Shown in pieces: positions 59,691-64,000 of a stretch of DNA of 64,000 bases (position 1 is its first letter; each line of letters opens with the position of its first letter). Position numbers and translations under genes: made by a program. Below the pieces are notes generated by a model. That model saw only the letters and a program-made list of their open reading frames with translations, searched no databases and was not told the DNA's origin. This stretch comes from Terrimesophilobacter bigeumensis (GTDB lineage: Bacteria > Actinomycetota > Actinomycetes > Actinomycetales > Microbacteriaceae): positions 186,001 to 250,000 of the forward strand of contig NZ_BAABAE010000003.1 in assembly GCF_039537265.1 (NCBI RefSeq), given 5' to 3'.

Positions 59691-59734
59691 GAACGCTCGC
59701 GCGAACGCCAAGCGCTATGAACGCTCGCGCGTTC
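59691..59734 (-). promoter_or_regulatory. Putative expression platform of the FMN riboswitch
   Basis: A 13-bp direct repeat GAACGCTCGCGCG occurs at 59691-59703 and 59719-59731. The second copy continues to form GAACGC-TCGC-GCGTTC (59719-59734), a stem-loop. Since the first copy contains the same pairing halves, two mutually exclusive hairpins can form between aptamer and ribD, as expected of an on/off switch. Confidence 0.45.
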
Positions 59735-59740
59735 ACTCGT

Positions 59741-59884
59741 GCTGCCTTCCATCCGGACTGAGAACCACCACTGGTTCATAACCGTCGGTCCCGGAATTCC
59801 ACCGGCTCAACCGCTCCCAGCCTTGGCCGGTCGCGGGTCGCGGACTGTCACCGCCGGTTCGGACTTTCACCGACCCCGGAGCAC
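59741..59884 (-). ncRNA. FMN riboswitch (RFN element)
   Basis: Read on the minus strand, the conserved RFN blocks occur in order: GGGGTCGGTGAAAGTCCG, AACCGGCGGT, AGTCCGCGACC, GGTTGAGCCGGTGGAATTCC, GGGACCGACGGT and the closing AGTCCGGATGGAAGGCAG. This is the FMN-sensing leader of the rib operon, 85 nt upstream of ribD. No clear -35/-10 pair could be fixed upstream of it; 59885-59940 shows only an AT-rich spot (TTGTTACAAAG). Confidence 0.96.
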
Positions 59885-59940
59885 GTACTTGTTACAAAGT
59901 CTACCAACGCCCCCGCGCCCGGATTATTCCTGCCCGGGTG

Positions 59941-60030
59941 GTGAACGAAAACGAAGGAGAACCGGCGTTTGCGCACCAGAACGTGCCGAATGGATCGCCG
60001 TCACGGCCGATCTCCTTCGTTTTCGTTCAC
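59941..60030. repeat. 90-bp palindromic element A (20-bp perfect inverted ends)
   Basis: GTGAACGAAAACGAAGGAGA (59941-59960) and its exact complement (60011-60030) flank a 50-bp centre. Element B at 60748-60838 has the same ends and almost the same length; the parts of the centres next to 59960 and 60767 are also alike (AACCGRCG and a GCACC motif). The inner end overlaps the HAD gene stop codon. No transposase is nearby. Confidence 0.75.
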
Positions 60031-60809
60031 ATGGTGTGGCCGGCCAACAGTGGAGGGAGTTCGATGAGGGATCGGATGACGAGGACTCCGGATGCCGTGG
60101 CCGCGGAAAGATCCTCCGCAGTCGCCGTTCCCTGGCGGTCGAGCCACACACCGGTCAACCCCGCACTCGTGGCGCCGATCGCATCCGTGTGCAAGCGGTC
60201 ACCGACGTAAGCGGCAGAGGCGGGTTCGACCTCGAATATCGAGCATGCATGTTCGAAGATGCGGGCATCCGGTTTCGCGAAGTCGAGCTCGCCCGAAGCG
60301 ATCAGATGCTCGAATAACCCGTCGAGCCCGACGGCGGTGACTTTGAGCGACTGGTACTCGAGTTCGCCGTTGGTCACGACGCCGAACCGCACACCCGGAA
60401 TGGCTCGCTTCAGCGTTTCGAGGCAGGGTAGAGCATCGTCGTGCAGTGCCCACGCCCTCTCGTATTCGAGATAGTAATCGCTGTACCAGCGATCGGCGGC
60501 GGCATCGTCGAGTTCGACCCCGTAGGGTGCGACGAATCCCCGCACTCGTGCCCGCCGCTGCTCGAAGAAGTCGATCTCGCCTGCAAGGTAGCGGTGATAG
60601 TGCTCCTCTTCGAGGGCGTGCCACCGGTCGAGTTCGGTGGTCTCGTCCGCGTCGGCAAACGCGCCGCCCAGTGCCGAACGATGCGCCGTGACTCCGAGAC
60701 CGACGGCCTCAGCGTGGGCGAAGATCGTGTCATCCAGGTCGAAGAGTACGAGCGAAAACGAAGGAGAACCGACGGATGCCGCACCGTTTTGCGCCGGGGT
60801 GGTCGTCAT
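60027..60809 (-). CDS. HAD superfamily hydrolase (YjjG/nucleotidase-like phosphatase)
   Basis: A 260-residue phosphatase. Motif I is FDLDDT (nucleophile Asp), with a helical cap from about residue 35 to 130 (RWHALEEEHYHRYLAGEIDFFEQRR). Motif II is VVTNGE, motif III the Lys of FAKPDARIFEHA, and motif IV GDRLHTDAIGA. The first 20 residues (TTTPAQNGAASVGSPSFSL) and the ribosome-binding site come from repeat element B, while family members normally begin close to LVLFDLDDT. The stop lies on element A. ATG 60809 has GGAG about 9 nt upstream. Likely substrate: nucleoside monophosphate or a sugar phosphate, unproven. Confidence 0.85.
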   Translation of the reverse strand: MTTTPAQNGAASVGSPSFSLVLFDLDDTIFAHAEAVGLGVTAHRSALGGAFADADETTELDRWHALEEEHYHRYLAGEIDFFEQRRARVRGFVAPYGVELDDAAADRWYSDYYLEYERAWALHDDALPCLETLKRAIPGVRFGVVTNGELEYQSLKVTAVGLDGLFEHLIASGELDFAKPDARIFEHACSIFEVEPASAAYVGDRLHTDAIGATSAGLTGVWLDRQGTATAEDLSAATASGVLVIRSLIELPPLLAGHTM

Positions 60810-60838
60810 CCGGTCGTCTCTCCTTCGTTTTCGTTCAC
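60748..60838. repeat. 91-bp palindromic element B covering the start of the HAD gene
   Basis: The right end (60819-60838) is an exact copy of the element A end; the left end (60748-60767, CGAAAACGAAGGAGA core) matches 17 of 20 bases, with the changes lying in the coding sequence of the HAD gene. On the minus strand the element provides AAGGAGA as ribosome-binding site and the ATG start. Confidence 0.7.
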
Positions 60839-60865
60839 GCGGCGGCTGGGGGCGCAGGGCACGGT

Positions 60866-61417
60866 TCAGGTGCCGGGCCAGCCGGGCTTCGGGGTGCGAT
60901 CGTCGGCCGCGTGCAGCACCGCCTGCCAGGAGTCGGGACGGGATCGGTCACGGCGGACCACGATGGCGGGCTCGACCCCCGTGTAACGGAAACCGGCCCT
61001 GCGCGCGACGGCGAGCGAGGCGGTGTTCCCGACGACCGCCTCCCAACGGATGCTCTCGAGCCAGCGGCTGGTGAACACCCAGTCGACGACGGCGGATACC
61101 GCGAGGGGCATGTAGCCGTGGCCTCGGTGCTCGGCACCGAGCCAGAAACCGATCATCGAGTTGGTTTCGCGCAGCCCGACGACCCCGAGGAATTCGCCGC
61201 CCTCGCGAATCGCCCAGGTGACCTCGTCGCCGCGCGACCATCCGCCGGGAACGTACTCATTCACGAAGAATTCGGCATCCTTGCGCTCGTACGGCCAGGG
61301 CAGGGTCATGAACCGCTCGAAGACCGGATCCTGGCAGTACCGTGCGATCGCGTCGACATCCGCGGCCACCGGCTGGTCGAGCAGGAGTGGCCCAGCCTCC
61401 AATGTGAAGGGCTGCAC
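60866..61417 (-). CDS. GNAT family N-acetyltransferase (RimJ/RimL-like)
   Basis: A 183-residue acetyl-CoA-dependent acetyltransferase. GFWLGAEHRGHGYMPLAVSA is the acetyl-CoA loop (Q/RxxGxG/A form RGHGY), and EAVVGNTASLAVARRAGFRYTG is the C-terminal GNAT motif of the RimJ-type that modifies protein N-termini or amino acids and drugs. GTG 61417 follows the trpS stop by 2 nt, so the two genes are cotranscribed. Substrate unknown. Confidence 0.87.
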   Translation of the reverse strand: MQPFTLEAGPLLLDQPVAADVDAIARYCQDPVFERFMTLPWPYERKDAEFFVNEYVPGGWSRGDEVTWAIREGGEFLGVVGLRETNSMIGFWLGAEHRGHGYMPLAVSAVVDWVFTSRWLESIRWEAVVGNTASLAVARRAGFRYTGVEPAIVVRRDRSRPDSWQAVLHAADDRTPKPGWPGT

Positions 61418-61419
61418 GG

Positions 61420-62427
61420 CTATACGCGCGGCAGGAGGCCGACGCGGTCGTACACCTTCGCGAGGGTCGCATCCGCGATGGTCGCAGCCCGCGCGGCATT
61501 GCCGGCGAGCACTCGGTCGAGTTCGGCGGGGTCATCGAGCAGCTCGAGCGTCCGCGCCCGGATCGGCCCGAACGTCTCCACCACGACCTCGGCGAGATCC
61601 TTCTTGAGATCGCCATAGCCGCGTCCGGTGTACTCCGCCTCAAGCTCGGCGATCGTCTTCCCGGCCAGCACGGAGTAGATCGTGAGCAGGTTCGCAACCC
61701 CGGGCTTCTCGCCGCGGTCGAACCGCACCTCGCGCCCGTCATCCGTCACCGCCGAGCGGATCTTCTTCGCGGTCACCGACGGTTCGTCCATCATCCACAC
61801 GACACCGGACTCCGACGACGCCGACTTGCTCATCTTCGCGGTGGGCTCCTGCAGGTCGTAGATGCGCGCGGTCTCCTTGAGGATGACCGCCTCGGGCACC
61901 ACGAAGGTCTCGCCGAACCGTGAGTTGAACCGGCCGGCGAGGTCCCGCGTGAGTTCGACGTGCTGCCGCTGGTCGTCCCCGACCGGTACGGCCACGGCGT
62001 CATACAGCAGGATGTCGGCCGCCATGAGCATCGGGTACGCGAACAGGCCGACCGTCGCGCCGTCACTGCCCTGCCTCGCCGACTTGTCCTTGAACTGGGT
62101 CATCCGGCTCGCCTCGCCGAAGCCGGTGATGGTGTTGAGCACCCAGGCGAGCTCCGGATGCGCTGCGACGTGAGACTGCACGAACAGTGTCGACTCGGCC
62201 GGGTCGATCCCTGCAGCGATGTACTGCGCCGCCGTGCGGCGGGTGTTCTCGCGGAGGAGTGCCGGATCCTGCGGCACCGTGAGCGCGTGCAGGTCGACGA
62301 TGCAGAATACGGCGTCGTAGTCGGTCTGCAGGTCCTTCCACTGAAGGAGCGCCCCGATGTAGTTGCCGATCTGGAGGCTGTTGGCCGAGGGTTGCATGCC
62401 CGAGAACAGGCGGGGCTTCGAGGTCAT
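61420..62427 (-). CDS. trpS: Tryptophanyl-tRNA synthetase
   Basis: A 335-residue class I synthetase charging tRNA-Trp. The HIGH-equivalent is SANSLQIGNYIGAL near residue 14-27 and the KMSKS loop is AKMSKSAS near residue 196; GDDQRQHVELTRDLA binds tryptophan and adenylate. Length is normal. It starts the small minus-strand unit trpS-GNAT-HAD. The 35-bp gap to xthA holds no clear signal. Confidence 0.96.
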   Translation of the reverse strand: MTSKPRLFSGMQPSANSLQIGNYIGALLQWKDLQTDYDAVFCIVDLHALTVPQDPALLRENTRRTAAQYIAAGIDPAESTLFVQSHVAAHPELAWVLNTITGFGEASRMTQFKDKSARQGSDGATVGLFAYPMLMAADILLYDAVAVPVGDDQRQHVELTRDLAGRFNSRFGETFVVPEAVILKETARIYDLQEPTAKMSKSASSESGVVWMMDEPSVTAKKIRSAVTDDGREVRFDRGEKPGVANLLTIYSVLAGKTIAELEAEYTGRGYGDLKKDLAEVVVETFGPIRARTLELLDDPAELDRVLAGNAARAATIADATLAKVYDRVGLLPRV

Positions 62428-62462
62428 GCAGTTATTCTCCCAGAGCCTCGAGGGTCAGAAGC

Positions 62463-63290
62463 TCAGATGTCGTAGTCGACGACGACGGGGGCGTGGTCGG
62501 ACCAGCGCTCCTCGTAGGAGGCCGCCCGGTCGATCACGTAGTTCTGCACGGTCGCCGCGAGTGCCGGAGTGGCCATGTGGTAGTCGATGCGCCATCCGGT
62601 GTCGTTGACGAACGCCTGGCCGCGCGCCGACCACCAGGTGTACGGCCCCTCGACCTCGCCTGCCCAGCGGCGGCCGACATCCACCCAGCCGAACCCGGCG
62701 CCGGCGTTGTAGTCCGGGTCGTCCTCCGCGCCGAAGAACCGGTCGAAGTAGGCGCGCTCCTCCGGAAGGAACCCGGCGGACTTCTGGTTGCCGCGCCAGT
62801 TGCGGATGTCGAGCCTGCGATGCCCGACGTTGAGGTCGCCGACGATGAGCGAGAGGGGGTTGTGCTCGGCGAGCGCCGGCACTCGTAAGAGCATCGCCTC
62901 GAGGAACTTGTACTTCTCGACCTGCTTGGGCGTTCCCGCCTCACCCGAGTTGACGTAGGTGCTCACGACCGTGACGATCTTGTCTCCCACCTCGTAGTCG
63001 GCCTCGAGCCAGCGGCCGGCGCTGTCGAAGTCGTCCGGGCCGAACTCGACACGGTGGATGGAGGCTTTGTTTCTGCTGGCGAGCGCGACGCCCGCGCGGC
63101 CCTTCGCGGTAGCGGCGTCGTGCAGGATGTCCCACTCCGGTCCGAGCAGGCCGACGACATCCTCGGTCGAGGCACGAACCTCCTGCAGTGCGAGGATGTC
63201 GACACCGCGCGCATCCAGCCATGCGCCCATGCCGTGGCGGTAGGCGGCCCGGATGCCGTTGACATTGACGGTGGCGATGCGAAGCGACAT
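62463..63290 (-). CDS. xthA: Exodeoxyribonuclease III / AP endonuclease
   Basis: A 275-residue metal-dependent repair nuclease of the ExoIII family that cuts at abasic sites. TVNVNGIRAA (Asn), LQEVRA (metal Glu), LIVGDLNVGHRRLDI (Asp and Asn) and the closing WSDHAPVVVDYDI (Asp-His pair) show the full active site. ATG 63290 is the obvious start, 9 nt after the membrane-protein stop, so the two genes are probably one unit. Confidence 0.94.
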   Translation of the reverse strand: MSLRIATVNVNGIRAAYRHGMGAWLDARGVDILALQEVRASTEDVVGLLGPEWDILHDAATAKGRAGVALASRNKASIHRVEFGPDDFDSAGRWLEADYEVGDKIVTVVSTYVNSGEAGTPKQVEKYKFLEAMLLRVPALAEHNPLSLIVGDLNVGHRRLDIRNWRGNQKSAGFLPEERAYFDRFFGAEDDPDYNAGAGFGWVDVGRRWAGEVEGPYTWWSARGQAFVNDTGWRIDYHMATPALAATVQNYVIDRAASYEERWSDHAPVVVDYDI

Positions 63291-63299
63291 GGAATCAGC

Positions 63300-64000
63300 C
63301 TACCGGGGGCCACCGTCACGGCTCCTGTCCCGTCGGAGGATCCGACTGAACCATCCTCGTTGGCGCGCAGCGATGGCTGCCAGTTCCGCCTCCTTCCTCG
63401 CCAACGCAACGCGTTCGGCCTCCCTGCGTGCCGCCGCGACTTTGGGGTCCGCGGCGATACCGGCATCCGCCATGCCCACCGCGATCCAGCTCGCTCCGAG
63501 AAGAATGGCCGCGCAGACGAGGTTGAACCAGATGAGCAGACCGATGATGATCGCGAACGAGGCGAGAAGCGGATTGCGGCCTGCACCACCGAGAAGGGCC
63601 CCTCCGAGCACCTTGAGGACGCCGAGCACGACAGCGCCGAGGACCGAGCCGACCAGAAGTCGCCGGATGGGGATCGTCAGCCCCGAGAGCACCCGATAGA
63701 GCGTGCCGAGAACGACCGTGTCGAGCAGGAGCATGAGGGCGAGGCCGATGGCGCGCCCGGTTGCCGCAGCGATCATCGAGTCCTCCCGGATGCCGAACCA
63801 GCCGAGCGTGATGTCCAGCGCCTGAGTACTGAACACCGAGAGCGCGGAAGAGAGGAGAAGCGCCGCGCCGAAGCCAATGGCGAGTCCCAGATCCTTGAGT
63901 TTGAGCAGCAGGAAGTTGACCTGTTCGCCGGGAAGGTCGAAGAGGGCGCGGACGGCGTCGCGCGTCGAGGAGAGCCAGCCGAGGGCGGTGAGCAGGAGCC
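63300..64000 (-). CDS. YihY/BrkB family membrane protein, C-terminal part (5' end outside window)
   Basis: The frame is open to the window edge on the minus strand; about 233 residues are visible. Four or more helices are seen (LGLAIGFGAALLLSSALSVF, GRAIGLALMLLLDTVVLGTLY, VLGAVVLGVLKVLGGALLGG, FAIIIGLLIWFNLVCAAILLG), matching the YihY/virulence-factor-BrkB family once called RNase BN. The upstream part has DAVRALFDLPGEQVNF. The C-terminal tail of about 50 residues is basic and Ala/Glu-rich (AAARREAERVALARKEAEL), probably a cytosolic coiled coil. Function unknown. Confidence 0.87.
   Translation of the reverse strand, partial: LLLTALGWLSSTRDAVRALFDLPGEQVNFLLLKLKDLGLAIGFGAALLLSSALSVFSTQALDITLGWFGIREDSMIAAATGRAIGLALMLLLDTVVLGTLYRVLSGLTIPIRRLLVGSVLGAVVLGVLKVLGGALLGGAGRNPLLASFAIIIGLLIWFNLVCAAILLGASWIAVGMADAGIAADPKVAAARREAERVALARKEAELAAIAARQRGWFSRILRRDRSRDGGPR

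Noticed and set aside
59885..59940. A defined -35/-10 promoter for the rib operon.
   Set aside because: The AT-rich spot gives several poor matches with wrong spacing; none could be preferred.

Overview
The window is GC-rich actinobacterial chromosome. Short gene gaps, many GTG starts, start/stop overlaps of the ATGA or GTGA type, and TANNNT -10 boxes 6-8 nt before start codons (leaderless mRNAs) all fit Micrococcales, most likely Microbacteriaceae. The family placement is inference, since no rRNA is present. One tRNA is present (Thr, CGT). There is no CRISPR array, prophage, transposase or replication origin.

Layout. 1-4972: housekeeping genes (end of topA, tmk, holB), a secreted tripeptidyl-peptidase-like lipoprotein and a TetR regulator. 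5016-10666: tRNA-Thr, a secreted CAP-domain protein, an oxidoreductase, a PBP4-type D,D-carboxypeptidase, a nicotinamidase, and an Fsr-like MFS pump whose last helix is destroyed by a 4-bp duplication. 10734-16408 (minus): a five-gene homoprotocatechuate meta-cleavage operon in which every junction is a 3-4 nt overlap; it includes a fused FAH-RraA protein and a DapA-type aldolase. 16550-24114: a LysR gene divergent from a complete dipeptide-type ABC importer that ends in a coupled serine hydrolase. 24138-28784: PucR regulator, gabT and gabD. 28890-32350: thiolase, short-chain dehydrogenase, a MazEF-like toxin-antitoxin pair and a SpoU rRNA methyltransferase. 32437-34305 (minus): an ABC exporter carrying an inserted repeat. 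34557-41980: a beta-glucoside utilisation operon (GH1, sugar ABC importer, GH5, ROK regulator). 42062-44735: a three-gene ABC-2 exporter. 44771-45742: a formylglycine-generating-enzyme gene broken by one in-frame TGA. 45739-47036 (minus): small membrane proteins.

47033-52994 is a mevalonate locus. Phosphomevalonate kinase, diphosphomevalonate decarboxylase and a single polypeptide joining class II HMG-CoA reductase to mevalonate kinase lie on the minus strand. HMG-CoA synthase is divergent, from overlapping promoters. Acetyl-CoA to isopentenyl-PP is covered except for acetoacetyl-CoA thiolase (the thiolase at 28890 is an unlinked candidate) and IPP isomerase. A flavin monooxygenase, a BASS transporter and an NAD-dependent epimerase follow the synthase. 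56195-59656 (minus) is the riboflavin operon ribD-ribE-ribBA-ribH under an FMN riboswitch. The window ends (minus) with a HAD phosphatase flanked by two ~90-bp palindromic elements, a GNAT acetyltransferase, trpS, xthA and the start-truncated end of a YihY/BrkB membrane protein.

Most notable: the reductase-kinase fusion with its interlocked divergent promoters; a short SPVEP-encoding repeat inserted in frame in three unrelated proteins; the paired 90-bp palindromes, one of which supplies the start of the HAD gene; and two genes caught with fresh inactivating lesions (MFS pump, FGE).
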